From IMG/VR virus record IMGVR_UViG_3300046453_000081, positions 45,236-109,235 of that record: a stretch of 64,000 nucleotides of DNA; one strand, 5' to 3'. Of this stretch, positions 7,534 through 14,901 are shown in pieces. The notes below the pieces were generated by a model, which ran no database searches, was not told where the DNA came from, and worked only from the letters and a program-made list of their open reading frames with translations. The stretch's first letter is position 1; the number at the start of each line of letters is the position of its first letter. The DNA comes from a virus. Both the position numbers and the translations under genes were made by a program.

Positions 7534-7737
7534 CTACTCTCCCTGCAATGTTTGTATTGCTATGTCTACAGCGTCATCAATAGACAATGGATATAAAGAA
7601 TGAGTAATTTTACCTAACCCTTGTTCATAACGTTCTCTTAGTGCTTTTTCTTTTCGCCATTCACGATGTAGATTTAGATACTGAACGTCTAAATCAGCTA
7701 GTTTTTGCACTATTGATTCAAATGTTTTATCATCCAT
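7534..7737 (-). CDS. Hypothetical coiled-coil 67-aa protein
   Basis: Starts MDDKTFESIVQKLADLDVQY after AAGGAGGAAAG. Predicted coiled coil through LHREWRKEKALRERYEQGL, then a short helical tail. Function unknown. Confidence 0.65.
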   Translation of the reverse strand: MDDKTFESIVQKLADLDVQYLNLHREWRKEKALRERYEQGLGKITHSLYPLSIDDAVDIAIQTLQGE

Positions 7738-7772
7738 TTTCTTTCCTCCTTCATTTTACAGCTTTTAGACAA

Positions 7773-7925
7773 CTAGCCTTTTAAGTGCTTTGACTTAGAT
7801 AATTTTTCTCCTGCTTGTAGTTTTTTTAATACTTCATCATCATGGCTATTGTCGTTTGAATCATAGCCCAACTGTTCTCGTACCATTTCAACTAAAAAAT
7901 CTGCGTAACCTTCAATATGGTTCAT
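7773..7925 (-). CDS. Hypothetical 50-aa protein
   Basis: ATG overlaps the stop of the upstream 31-aa gene (ATGA), so translation is coupled. Sequence starts MNHIEGYADFLVEMVREQLG and ends basic (KLSKSKHLKG). Function unknown. Confidence 0.6.
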   Translation of the reverse strand: MNHIEGYADFLVEMVREQLGYDSNDNSHDDEVLKKLQAGEKLSKSKHLKG

Positions 7926-8017
7926 AGAATCACTCTTTCGTCCTTATGGTCAACAATACGATTGAAATCGTATTGTAAATCACTTAATTTTGTCATTTTC
8001 ATTTTTACCATTTTCAT
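7922..8017 (-). CDS. 31-aa microprotein
   Basis: ATG after AAGGGAAATAAAA. Begins MKMVKMKMTKLSDLQYDF and ends overlapping the next gene by 4 nt. May serve mainly as a coupled leader for that gene. Confidence 0.45.
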   Translation of the reverse strand: MKMVKMKMTKLSDLQYDFNRIVDHKDERVIL

Positions 8018-8080
8018 TTTTATTTCCCTTTCTTGTTGAGCAATTTCCATCGTTAATGACTTATATCATCGAATTGCGAA

Positions 8081-8245
8081 TTAACCCACTCGTTTTGAAT
8101 CATAGGTTAAATGAAATTTTAGCCAATAACAAGCTTCCTTTGATTCGTGCAAATCACCTTTAAAAAACTGTTTAATCATATTAAAGAAGAGGAATCCAAC
8201 ATGTTTCCAATCTTTCTTATCAAAATTAAATATCCTTTTAATCAC
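8081..8245 (-). CDS. Hypothetical 54-aa protein, GTG start
   Basis: GTG after CGAAGGAGGGATTTAG. Begins MIKRIFNFDKKDWKHVGFLF, with many aromatics and basic residues. Function unknown. Confidence 0.55.
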   Translation of the reverse strand: MIKRIFNFDKKDWKHVGFLFFNMIKQFFKGDLHESKEACYWLKFHLTYDSKRVG

Positions 8246-8291
8246 CTAAATCCCTCCTTCGTTATATGCGTCTAATGGTTCGTAAGACGAA

Positions 8292-8459
8292 TTAACACAT
8301 TAACAAATGATTGGTTGCCTTTCCTATCCAATACCAATTACCGTCATTTTTTCCTCTTAGTTTAGATACCTTGGAAAAGGCTTCGCCAAAGGAAATATTG
8401 TCGTATATTTGTGTGACCTCACCTGTTTTGGTATCCTTCATACAAACACCATTGTTCAT
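8292..8459 (-). CDS. Hypothetical 55-aa protein
   Basis: ATG after AATTAGGGAGGGTTAACGAAG. Reads MNNGVCMKDTKTGEVTQIYD, then GEAFSKVSKLRGKNDGNWYWI, a beta-hairpin-like pattern common in small phage proteins. Function unknown. Confidence 0.6.
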   Translation of the reverse strand: MNNGVCMKDTKTGEVTQIYDNISFGEAFSKVSKLRGKNDGNWYWIGKATNHLLMC

Positions 8460-8502
8460 CTTCGTTAACCCTCCCTAATTGCTATAGTTATCAGTTGTAT
8501 TG

Positions 8503-8691
8503 TTACCACTCATATTTATATAGAACATAATCGTCTGAAACTAACCTAAAATAAGATTCACTATGTTCGCCTGAAAGAGTATTGTTTAAAGCATTAACAA
8601 TAATCTCACCGTAGTACTTTTTAACATTTTCACAAACTAAGACATCATCAACTGTATCTCTGTTATAATTATCTACATTGATTATTTTCAT
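8503..8691 (-). CDS. Hypothetical 62-aa protein
   Basis: ATG at 8691 (MKIINVDNYNRDTVDDVLVC) about 9 nt after AAAGGA; a longer frame reaches 8748 but would overlap the upstream gene by 32 nt. Ends LYKYEW. Function unknown. Confidence 0.6.
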   Translation of the reverse strand: MKIINVDNYNRDTVDDVLVCENVKKYYGEIIVNALNNTLSGEHSESYFRLVSDDYVLYKYEW

Positions 8692-8716
8692 TTCTAATAA
8701 TCCTTTCGAACAATTT

Positions 8717-8956
8717 TTAGTCAACTTTACAAGTTCTCCACTCTTCAAGTTCTAGTCTGTCTAGGGTAAAAAACATTGGAGTGTCGTCATTCATAAATTC
8801 AATAATCATCATTTTTCCTTTTTCATTGTCAGGACAATCATCAGGATTCTTATATGTTGATTCAGCGCTTACTACACTGTAGCTACCTCCATAAGCCCAA
8901 GAATCTCCGATGTATTCAATTCGACCACCTTCTTTTACTTTTGTTAAATCCAACAT
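8717..8956 (-). CDS. Hypothetical 79-aa protein
   Basis: Starts MLDLTKVKEGGRIEYIGDSW after AAGGAGATGCAACTAAA. Predicted beta-rich small barrel (EGGRIEYIGDSWAYGGSYSVV) ending EEWRTCKVD. Resembles short phage proteins with KOW/SH3-like strands; no function assigned. Confidence 0.65.
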   Translation of the reverse strand: MLDLTKVKEGGRIEYIGDSWAYGGSYSVVSAESTYKNPDDCPDNEKGKMMIIEFMNDDTPMFFTLDRLELEEWRTCKVD

Positions 8957-8982
8957 TTTAGTTGCATCTCCTTATTGTTCGC

Positions 8983-9660
8983 TTACAATTCTTGCAGAAT
9001 TCTTCTGAACATTAAATCCCATTCATCTGCTTCTACTTCTTCATCACATTTTTCAACACTTAAGAGTAAAGCATTTTCACTAACTTCTACAAGATAAGGT
9101 AGTTCATTAATATATTTTTTAAGCAATGTTATCCTAAAGCCCTGACCACGATTATCAAAACTCCCAACAAAAGATTGTCTTTCTTGATTTAATTCAATCC
9201 CAAAAATATCAGTATACAAAGTCACTGTTTTCAGTGATAAATCCTCATAAATGTTATCATCTTTATCTTCATTGCAATGACTACACATGGTTTGGTAATT
9301 CGCCAATTCATTTTTCCCGCCTTTACTAACTGGAATGATGTGGTCTTTTGTCATAAGAACCTCATTGCCTTCTCCATCAACTGCATACAGGTTAAAGTGA
9401 TATATATCCGTTTTGTTTGTGCCTTTTGAGTCTCTTTCTTTGAAGAAGTATTGACCTTCAATTCCACAGCTTACACACTTCGTTCCACTAAGGATAAAAC
9501 ACTTATACCTATCTGAAGCCATTTTCATTAAATCTCCATCAAATTCAACTCTTTGTCTTGGGTCAGTCTTTTTCATATCAATAAATAGTTTGGCTTTTGA
9601 CAAAACTTCTTCAATTGTGTATTTCTCTTTTCTAATCATGTTTCTAGGATTTATAATCAT
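8983..9660 (-). CDS. HNH endonuclease
   Basis: 225 aa. A CVSCG pair near residue 57 and CSHCNEDK near residue 130 bracket MTKDHIIPVSKGGKNELANY, the classic HNH core (DH..P...GG..N..N...C..CN). HNH proteins cut double-stranded DNA and occur as free-standing homing endonucleases or in recombination and packaging roles. No adjacent terminase is seen here, so a homing-type role is more likely. Confidence 0.85.
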   Translation of the reverse strand: MIINPRNMIRKEKYTIEEVLSKAKLFIDMKKTDPRQRVEFDGDLMKMASDRYKCFILSGTKCVSCGIEGQYFFKERDSKGTNKTDIYHFNLYAVDGEGNEVLMTKDHIIPVSKGGKNELANYQTMCSHCNEDKDDNIYEDLSLKTVTLYTDIFGIELNQERQSFVGSFDNRGQGFRITLLKKYINELPYLVEVSENALLLSVEKCDEEVEADEWDLMFRRILQEL

Positions 9661-9710
9661 GTTTATTTTCTCCTTTGTTAAAACATATCCTTTTCACTTT
9701 TATGGTAGTT

Positions 9711-9881
9711 TTACCCTTGTTCTTCAATATCATATTCACAATTGTTAATTCTCTCATACATATCCAAATACGCTTTAGTCTTATCTTTTTCTCCATTTCG
9801 ATAACATTCTGCATATTTATTAGATATATAAATTAGCATTTTTTCTTTATTCATTTTACAAATAGAATCCATATATGCCAT
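9711..9881 (-). CDS. Hypothetical 56-aa protein
   Basis: ATG at 9881 (MAYMDSICKMNKEKMLIYIS) after AACAAAGGAGTGATTGGTAGA. Its upstream 23 bp, ending in AACAAAGGAG, are nearly identical to those before the HNH gene. Helical, acidic tail. Function unknown. Confidence 0.6.
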   Translation of the reverse strand: MAYMDSICKMNKEKMLIYISNKYAECYRNGEKDKTKAYLDMYERINNCEYDIEEQG

Positions 9882-9900
9882 TCTACCAATCACTCCTTTG

Positions 9901-10089
9901 TTAAAACATATCCATTGCATCTTCGCCCAAGTCTATATCTTCTTCTTCTACCTTGTTCATTTCCCACAAACAACAAAAAAGTCTCCAAAACATTCTTGCA
10001 TCTTCATGTTCGGCAATTTCGCAATAATAGACTTCATATTTTTCATTCAAGTAGTTCAAGGCTTCATACTTATCTTTGAATCTAGCCAT
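9901..10089 (-). CDS. Hypothetical 62-aa protein
   Basis: ATG at 10089 shares bases with the stop of the upstream membrane gene (TAATG) and follows GGGGAGGATT. Begins MARFKDKYEALNYLNEKYEV. Function unknown. Confidence 0.6.
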   Translation of the reverse strand: MARFKDKYEALNYLNEKYEVYYCEIAEHEDARMFWRLFCCLWEMNKVEEEDIDLGEDAMDMF

Positions 10090-10262
10090 TACTGGAATAA
10101 TCCTCCCCAAATGATTCCCGCAGAAATAGAACTGATTATAATAGCAATAAACCACATTATTGCATGAAACTTGTTCAAGCTACCGCCAAAAAAGAATTTT
10201 ACCAACCCTTGAAATGCAAACAATCCAAAACATACTAATAATACCCAAGCTGTTATTGTCAT
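10089..10262 (-). CDS. Small two-pass membrane protein
   Basis: 57 aa from ATG at 10262 (MTITAWVLLVCFGLFAFQGL) after AAAAGGTGGAATTAA. Two hydrophobic segments, about residues 3-25 and 35-55. Function unknown. Confidence 0.6.
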   Translation of the reverse strand: MTITAWVLLVCFGLFAFQGLVKFFFGGSLNKFHAIMWFIAIIISSISAGIIWGGLFQ

Positions 10263-10294
10263 TTTTAATTCCACCTTTTAGTTTATCAATTATA

Positions 10295-10585
10295 TTAGTT
10301 GACAAATTCGGCTGTCACACCAAATCTTACACCTGACTTCACTAGTAGCTGATTGAATAGTTCAGTTAAAATAAAATCTTCAAAAAATGTATCAATATTA
10401 TTGTTTTTTATTACTTTTAAAAATCTATCTTCTTCTTCATTTGTCATTAACTCTTCTTTTTTAAATCCTTTTTTGATTAGTTCAAAGTAAATTATGTACA
10501 TCATAACAACATCTTTTTTGTAAAATACTTCTTCCATTGGCTCGTCAGATTCTATTAATTCATTATTTTCATTCACTGTTGTCAT
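10295..10585 (-). CDS. Hypothetical 96-aa protein
   Basis: ATG at 10585 (MTTVNENNELIESDEP), with TTG and GTG codons just upstream as possible alternatives. Acidic, helical. First gene after a promoter (10624-10652) and the recurrent AAGTGATAAATAAAAT element. Confidence 0.65.
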   Translation of the reverse strand: MTTVNENNELIESDEPMEEVFYKKDVVMMYIIYFELIKKGFKKEELMTNEEEDRFLKVIKNNNIDTFFEDFILTELFNQLLVKSGVRFGVTAEFVN

Positions 10586-10596
10586 CACCAAGTTTC

Positions 10597-10612
10597 ATTT
10601 TATTTATCACTT
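10597..10612 (-). promoter_or_regulatory. Recurrent element AAGTGATAAATAAAAT
   Basis: Minus-strand copy lying between the -10 of the sigma-A-like promoter and the gene start, about where the transcript begins. An operator role would fit this position. Confidence 0.55.
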
Positions 10613-10623
10613 GCTATAATTAC

Positions 10624-10652
10624 ATGTTACACCATTGCCAGTTAAGTGTCAA
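10624..10652 (-). promoter_or_regulatory. Promoter TTGACA-17-TAACAT with CCATTG/CAATGG repeat
   Basis: Minus-strand -35 TTGACA (10652-10647), 17 bp, -10 TAACAT. The repeat CCATTG..CAATGG spans the -35 and spacer. Drives the 10295-10585 gene. Confidence 0.7.
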
Positions 10653-10660
10653 TGGATTAC

Positions 10661-10696
10661 AAAGAAAAAATGCAAGAATATAACATAATTCTTGCA
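10661..10696 (-). terminator. Intrinsic terminator after the dNMP-kinase-like gene
   Basis: Minus-strand stem TGCAAGAAT / ATTCTTGCA followed by TTTTTTCTTT, 23 nt downstream of the stop at 10719. Confidence 0.8.
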
Positions 10697-10718
10697 TTAA
10701 ATTTATATAGTATTATTG

Positions 10719-11249
10719 TTATGAATTTAAGTAGGTCTTTACCAAATCTTGCTCTAATATTTCTTTTATCATAGCCGATACAATTGAGAAATCAGAATTT
10801 GAAGTATCCAGTGAAAACATCATTCTTGGCATATATATCCCATTCATAGCCTTCTCATATTGAGTTAAAATATTGCCAATATCTTCTAGTTTAATCATAT
10901 CATCTCCACGCATTGCCATTCTCTCAGCAATAATATTTTGTGGCGCATTTAGATAGATTACCAATGTTTTTTTACTTAACTTTTTTGACAGTTCCGCATA
11001 TTGAAATTGGTTCATCATTGGATAATTATATAAAAAACCATAAACAAGGTTGCTATAGAAAAATCTGTCAATAATAACATTCTCCCTATCAAGCAATCCC
11101 ATCATATGTTCAAACATTCCATCTGAACCAAACTCTGAAATTTCAAAACTACTTCCTTTTACAACTGTGTAGCCTGTCTTTTCAGCCAACAAACTTGCAA
11201 ATGTAGTTTTACCTACACAATCACAGCCTTCAGTTACTATATTTACCAT
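10719..11249 (-). CDS. Deoxynucleoside monophosphate kinase / thymidylate-kinase-like P-loop protein
   Basis: 176 aa. Walker A EGCDCVGKTT at residues 7-16, a DRFFYSNLVY motif around residue 60 (the DR[FY] of dNK/TMK-type kinases), and AERMAMRGDD near residue 115 as a lid-like arginine segment. The family phosphorylates nucleosides or dNMPs for DNA precursor supply. Exact substrate is not evident. Followed by a strong terminator. Confidence 0.75.
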   Translation of the reverse strand: MVNIVTEGCDCVGKTTFASLLAEKTGYTVVKGSSFEISEFGSDGMFEHMMGLLDRENVIIDRFFYSNLVYGFLYNYPMMNQFQYAELSKKLSKKTLVIYLNAPQNIIAERMAMRGDDMIKLEDIGNILTQYEKAMNGIYMPRMMFSLDTSNSDFSIVSAMIKEILEQDLVKTYLNS

Positions 11250-11263
11250 TATATTTTACCACC

Positions 11264-11515
11264 CTAATTAAATGTATTAATATAACGCTTTCCCAAATCA
11301 ACCATTGCAGAAAAGGTTGCATTTTCCGATTCTGCTACAGTTCTAAGTATCTGAGATTTTTTACTCTTAAAAAATAAAAATCTTTTAAACTCAAATATTG
11401 TTAATACATATGTTGGTGTTCCCACATCTTCGTTTTTATCAACTTGAAGACAATATTCATGACCATCTTTTTTTATCAGTTCTTGAAACATTAAAATGTT
11501 ATTTTCTTTGTCCAT
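11264..11515 (-). CDS. Hypothetical 83-aa protein
   Basis: Starts MDKENNILMFQELIKKDGHE and overlaps the end of the 3D-domain gene by 17 nt. Mixed alpha/beta with a basic FKSKKSQILR segment. Function unknown. Confidence 0.65.
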   Translation of the reverse strand: MDKENNILMFQELIKKDGHEYCLQVDKNEDVGTPTYVLTIFEFKRFLFFKSKKSQILRTVAESENATFSAMVDLGKRYINTFN

Positions 11516-12245
11516 ATCTAATTATCTCCACCATAACTTTTCTTCTACCGAATGTGTTTGCTTCTCTTTCATTGTTGACTAGCAAATCTATTTCATATCC
11601 TTTTATTCCACCGCCAACATCCATACTGATTGCATAAAATTCGGTATTGTCATATGATATTTTAACGATTGAATACAATGGGACTATTCTTCTATCTGTT
11701 GCAATTATCCTCATGCCCTTATATCTAATGGTGTTAGTGACATTATATCCAGTAGACGTTGTTCCTGAACAACCATAACAATAAGGTGTGTACGCTGTAG
11801 CTTCAAACACAATTGAATCAATGTGAGTAGCTTCGCCCCTAGAGGGGATTTGTGTTAATTTCTTCATTCTCTCTTTTTTTCTTCTTAATCTTTCTTTTTC
11901 TGCCTTTTCTTGTATCAGTTTGTCGTTTTTTATTTTTACTGATTTTAGGTATTCTATTCTTTTCTTGGTATTTTTTAGTTGTTCATATTCCCCTGCTTTA
12001 ATTAATTGAGAGTATTCTTCATACCATAAAACACTTCCAACGGATACATTGACAATTGAATTCCTACGTAATATTTCATTTTTATCCTGTTCTACAATGA
12101 CAATGCTCTCAATTTTCACCTTTTCACTATAGGGCAATGTGGCTGAAGATTTATCCTCAACCACATTGTTATATTGTGAAAAGAGAAAATGAGTTATTGC
12201 TAAGACAATGGCGATACCAAAGCCCCACTTTAGAAATCTACTCAT
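11499..12245 (-). CDS. Membrane-anchored 3D-domain (YuiC/MltA-like) protein, possible cell-wall hydrolase
   Basis: 248 aa from ATG at 12245 (MSRFLKWGFGIAIVLAI) after AAAGGGGAAATT. An N-terminal membrane segment (residues 5-22) is followed by a charged coiled-coil region and then a C-terminal 3D domain: EATAYTPYCYGCSG, ATDRRIVPLYSIVKI and SMDVGGGIKGYEIDL, with the three conserved aspartates. 3D domains have a double-psi beta-barrel like lytic transglycosylase MltA. Likely acts on peptidoglycan outside the membrane, perhaps during entry, lysis or superinfection control. Confidence 0.78.
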   Translation of the reverse strand: MSRFLKWGFGIAIVLAITHFLFSQYNNVVEDKSSATLPYSEKVKIESIVIVEQDKNEILRRNSIVNVSVGSVLWYEEYSQLIKAGEYEQLKNTKKRIEYLKSVKIKNDKLIQEKAEKERLRRKKERMKKLTQIPSRGEATHIDSIVFEATAYTPYCYGCSGTTSTGYNVTNTIRYKGMRIIATDRRIVPLYSIVKISYDNTEFYAISMDVGGGIKGYEIDLLVNNEREANTFGRRKVMVEIIRYGQRK

Positions 12246-12265
12246 AATTTCCCCTTTCTTTTTCA

Positions 12266-12281
12266 ATTATATTTATTACTT
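12266..12281 (-). promoter_or_regulatory. Recurrent element AAGTAATAAATATAAT
   Basis: Minus-strand copy 21 nt upstream of the 3D-domain gene start, overlapping the last base of its longer frame and 10 nt inside the intergenic side of the ATPase gene. Confidence 0.55.
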
Positions 12282-13265
12282 TAAGCTATCAACAAATTCT
12301 GCAATAGCTTTTAAGCTATCGACATCAGTCATCTTTGTATAATCAACTTTTTTGTTGTTATGTTTTTTGATAACAGTTTTAATCTCTGCCATCTTGGTTT
12401 CATCGTCAGAATAATTACCAATTGTATTCTTTAAGTGTTCAATTAGTTCATCTGACGTATGTAGTTTATCAATAGAATTTTTTTGTTTTTCTATGTATTC
12501 GTTTGATTTTTCTTCGTGTTCTTCAAACTGAATTTGTTTTTGTTTTTCTACAGCTTTAGAATCACCATTGTACTCTGCAAGAATAGCTTCTTCAATCACG
12601 TTAATAAATTCAGTAGGAGAGTATTTAATCTTGTCAGGAACATTTGCAAATCGTGAACCTGCTTCCAGTGTGGAATCACCTCTGAAATGAATGTAGCGTA
12701 CATCCTGATATTCCTTACCAACTTTTTCTTGAGCAATATCTATGTATACAATAAAGTCAACCATGTTAAGGACAACATCACGAATCTTTCCTTGAAGTGA
12801 AAGTGTGGTCTTATCATATTCTTGACCATTCTTATGTTTGACGGTTTTTTCTTTATCATGAGTAATAAATACCCAATGATAGCCCGCTTGGTCTAACTTT
12901 GTTACTTGCTCAAGAAATGCTGACTCTAACATATTGTGTGCTTTACCATAACCTACATCTTGCAATACTTTATATGTTTTAGTGTCTTGAATAGATAATT
13001 GATTAAGGACATATTTTTCACAAAGTTTTTGTGCCATGTCAACTGTATCCATGCCAAGGATTCTATATGGAACTTCATCTTTCTTTTCGACCAGTTCATC
13101 GACTAAATCAACGAATCCATCCCAATCCTCAATATCTACTGCATTAATACCATTTAAAGCGTTGTATCCCTTTTCAAAAGCAAGTAAAAGAAGTTTAGAT
13201 AAGTCACCATTATACTTTTCCTTAACTAGTTTATAAAGTAAAGATGTTTTTCCTGCTTTTGGTCG
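12276..13265 (-). CDS. Sak4-like recombination ATPase, exon 2
   Basis: 329 codons after splicing. With exon 1 (14755-14678) the protein is 355 aa, and the junction reads CISGRPKAGKTSLLY, which rebuilds a perfect Walker A (GRPKAGKT). Downstream features are a Walker B-like YRILGMDTVD, YGKAHNMLESAFLEQV, and WVFITHDKEK, with an acidic helical C-terminus. This is the AAA_24/Sak4 type of RecA-like core ATPase, which stimulates single-strand annealing recombination in phages and often sits by an SSB gene, as here. Without splicing the frame starts with 13 intron-encoded residues and lacks the glycine of the P-loop. Confidence 0.85.
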   Translation of the reverse strand, partial: RPKAGKTSLLYKLVKEKYNGDLSKLLLLAFEKGYNALNGINAVDIEDWDGFVDLVDELVEKKDEVPYRILGMDTVDMAQKLCEKYVLNQLSIQDTKTYKVLQDVGYGKAHNMLESAFLEQVTKLDQAGYHWVFITHDKEKTVKHKNGQEYDKTTLSLQGKIRDVVLNMVDFIVYIDIAQEKVGKEYQDVRYIHFRGDSTLEAGSRFANVPDKIKYSPTEFINVIEEAILAEYNGDSKAVEKQKQIQFEEHEEKSNEYIEKQKNSIDKLHTSDELIEHLKNTIGNYSDDETKMAEIKTVIKKHNNKKVDYTKMTDVDSLKAIAEFVDSLK

Positions 13266-14677
13266 CAAATGCTTGTTATCGCTAAAGTTCTTTATCTCTA
13301 GCATCTAGAGGTTTCCCTCATACCTACACGCAGGACATATAGGATACGACAGGTCAATTCCTGCCTAGTTCAGAATAAATCATCAACTTAGTTATCTCAC
13401 GACAGTAAGTTGTCCCTCTCTCGTGGCTTTATTATACTCTACACATATTAAATATTTCTTAAAGAAATACATTCCTCAAATATATTTCTTTTTCTCCTTA
13501 ACGATAAACAGTCTTCTTTATACATCATTTCATATATTTTAATTGAATGAAATGTGCTATACTCAATCTCATACAGATTTTGTTTTCGTTTTGAGACTTT
13601 CTTAATAGGTATTTCTTTGTCTGATTGACAGTGAATAACTTCAACAATTTTCTTAAGTATTTTTTCAGAACCACTTACAATTCTGAGTCTTAGTTGTGGT
13701 GTAATCGTCTTTACTCCAAACTTATTAGTTGGATATGTTATCCCAATACTACCATCACCATCAAAGTAACCTCTAACGAAATCCATCTCATATTCTTTTG
13801 GCACATTCGGAAACTCTATAATTAGGGATTTTCTGTTTTCAATTCCTAAGTCAATTAGGGTTTGACAAAATTTAACAGACCTGATTATTAAATTTACATT
13901 ACTGAATTTCCCACTTTTTCCATATTCTAAATTACCTGTGTAAGATAGTTTTCTTCTTATTTCTTCTAACAATTCGACGTTATATTCATCATCTTTTAGT
14001 CCGATTTTTAGTATGCCAAAGTTTTTCTTTCCCTTAGTAATAGTGCCATCGGAAGCTATCAGACCTAAAATATATGCCATATCGCTAGACCATTCTTTAA
14101 AATAGTCTTCATTAACATTGTAAAGTCTATTTTGTGTGTGTCTTCCTGTTTCCCTCATTGCCATGTTTGCTTCGCTAGGGCTTCTTTTTTCAATTCCATT
14201 ATATACCATAATGTCACTAACAAGTTTTATAGAAACACCTAGTTTTTTAGCTATTTCAAAACATGACATTTTTTCATTGATATACAGATTACGAATAGCG
14301 TCACTGTATTTTTCTCTATTCTTATCTTTTCTTCTCTTAAATGGAATATTGAGTTTTTCGCACCATTTAACTAATGTCTGATAACGACAATTCGCCTTTT
14401 TACAAACATCCATTGTTGGAGTTTCTTTCACAACTAATTCTTCATATAAGAAATTTCTATCCTTATAAAGAAAATCGCTCATTTTATTCACCGCCTTTCA
14501 GTAGTTAAGATGTGAGGAAAGTTAATATTGTAGTTTCAAAAGCTATTCGTTGCACCTGTATAGCCTTTTAAAGCCATACTTCGGTTCGCATTGCCATATC
14601 CATAAGGACTTAGGGTTTTACGATTTTCAGAGGAATTTGCAACAGTGCGTCACCGCAACTGTGGGGCAGACCTATTT
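13266..14677 (-). other. Group I-like intron interrupting the Walker A codons
   Basis: 1412 nt. The 5' exon ends in T (TTTCGGGT) and the intron ends in G (CATTTG), as group I introns require. The GGGT end can pair with GCCC 10 nt into the intron (U-G at the splice site), giving a P1 helix, and the next element ACAGTTGCG GTGA CGCACTGT forms a P2-like hairpin. The exons rejoin in frame at GRPKAGKT. It carries the LAGLIDADG endonuclease gene. The remaining core pairings (P3-P7) were not folded. Confidence 0.82.
13448..14482 (-). CDS. Intron-encoded LAGLIDADG homing endonuclease
   Basis: 344 aa from ATG at 14482 (MSDFLYKDRNFLYEELV) after AAGGCGGTGAATAAA. The N-terminal 110 residues look like helix-turn-helix DNA-binding segments (TMDVCKKANCRYQTLVKWCE, NEKMSCFEIAKKLGVSIKLV). 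Two LAGLIDADG motifs follow (AYILGLIASDG, FVRGYFDGDGSI), as in monomeric double-motif enzymes. It would cut intronless alleles at the Walker A site. Nested entirely inside the intron. Confidence 0.9.
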   Translation of the reverse strand: MSDFLYKDRNFLYEELVVKETPTMDVCKKANCRYQTLVKWCEKLNIPFKRRKDKNREKYSDAIRNLYINEKMSCFEIAKKLGVSIKLVSDIMVYNGIEKRSPSEANMAMRETGRHTQNRLYNVNEDYFKEWSSDMAYILGLIASDGTITKGKKNFGILKIGLKDDEYNVELLEEIRRKLSYTGNLEYGKSGKFSNVNLIIRSVKFCQTLIDLGIENRKSLIIEFPNVPKEYEMDFVRGYFDGDGSIGITYPTNKFGVKTITPQLRLRIVSGSEKILKKIVEVIHCQSDKEIPIKKVSKRKQNLYEIEYSTFHSIKIYEMMYKEDCLSLRRKRNIFEECISLRNI

Positions 14678-14755
14678 ACCCGAAATACAATATTTATAAA
14701 GAGTCCAATCTGCTACTACTTTGTTTGTTTTAATTTTATCTAACATTGATAACAT
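14678..14755 (-). CDS. Sak4-like recombination ATPase, exon 1
   Basis: 26 codons from ATG at 14755, MLSMLDKIKTNKVVADWTLY then KYCISG, ending in GGT at the 5' splice site. Ribosome site AAGGGAGAAGTGATTTG is just upstream. Without splicing it would stop one codon later (GGT AAA TAG). Joins 12276-13265. Confidence 0.8.
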
Positions 14756-14770
14756 CAAATCACTTCTCCC

Positions 14771-14786
14771 TTATATTTTATCACTT
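14771..14786 (-). promoter_or_regulatory. Recurrent element AAGTGATAAAATATAA
   Basis: Minus-strand variant with one extra A, 16 nt upstream of exon 1, immediately before the ribosome site. It touches the inverted repeat CTTTTGGG / CCCAAAAG at 14784-14820. Confidence 0.5.
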
Positions 14787-14820
14787 TTGGGAAGAATGTT
14801 CCATTGAATCTCCCCAAAAG
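14784..14820. repeat. Inverted repeat CTTTTGGGgAGA / TCTtCCCAAAAG
   Basis: Stem of 8-12 bp with a 13-nt loop between the SSB gene and the ATPase exon 1. No T-run follows on the minus strand, so an operator or RNA structure is more likely than a terminator. Confidence 0.5.
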
Positions 14821-14876
14821 TCATAAATCCGTAAATTTTATTTACTACTTGTTAAACATATGTATTACTATTGTTA

Positions 14877-14892
14877 ATTATATCTATCACTT
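14877..14892 (-). promoter_or_regulatory. Recurrent element AAGTGATAGATATAAT
   Basis: Minus-strand copy just after the SSB stop and about 120 nt upstream of ATPase exon 1, so two copies precede the ATPase gene. Confidence 0.5.
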
Positions 14893-14901
14893 ATGTTAAA
14901 C

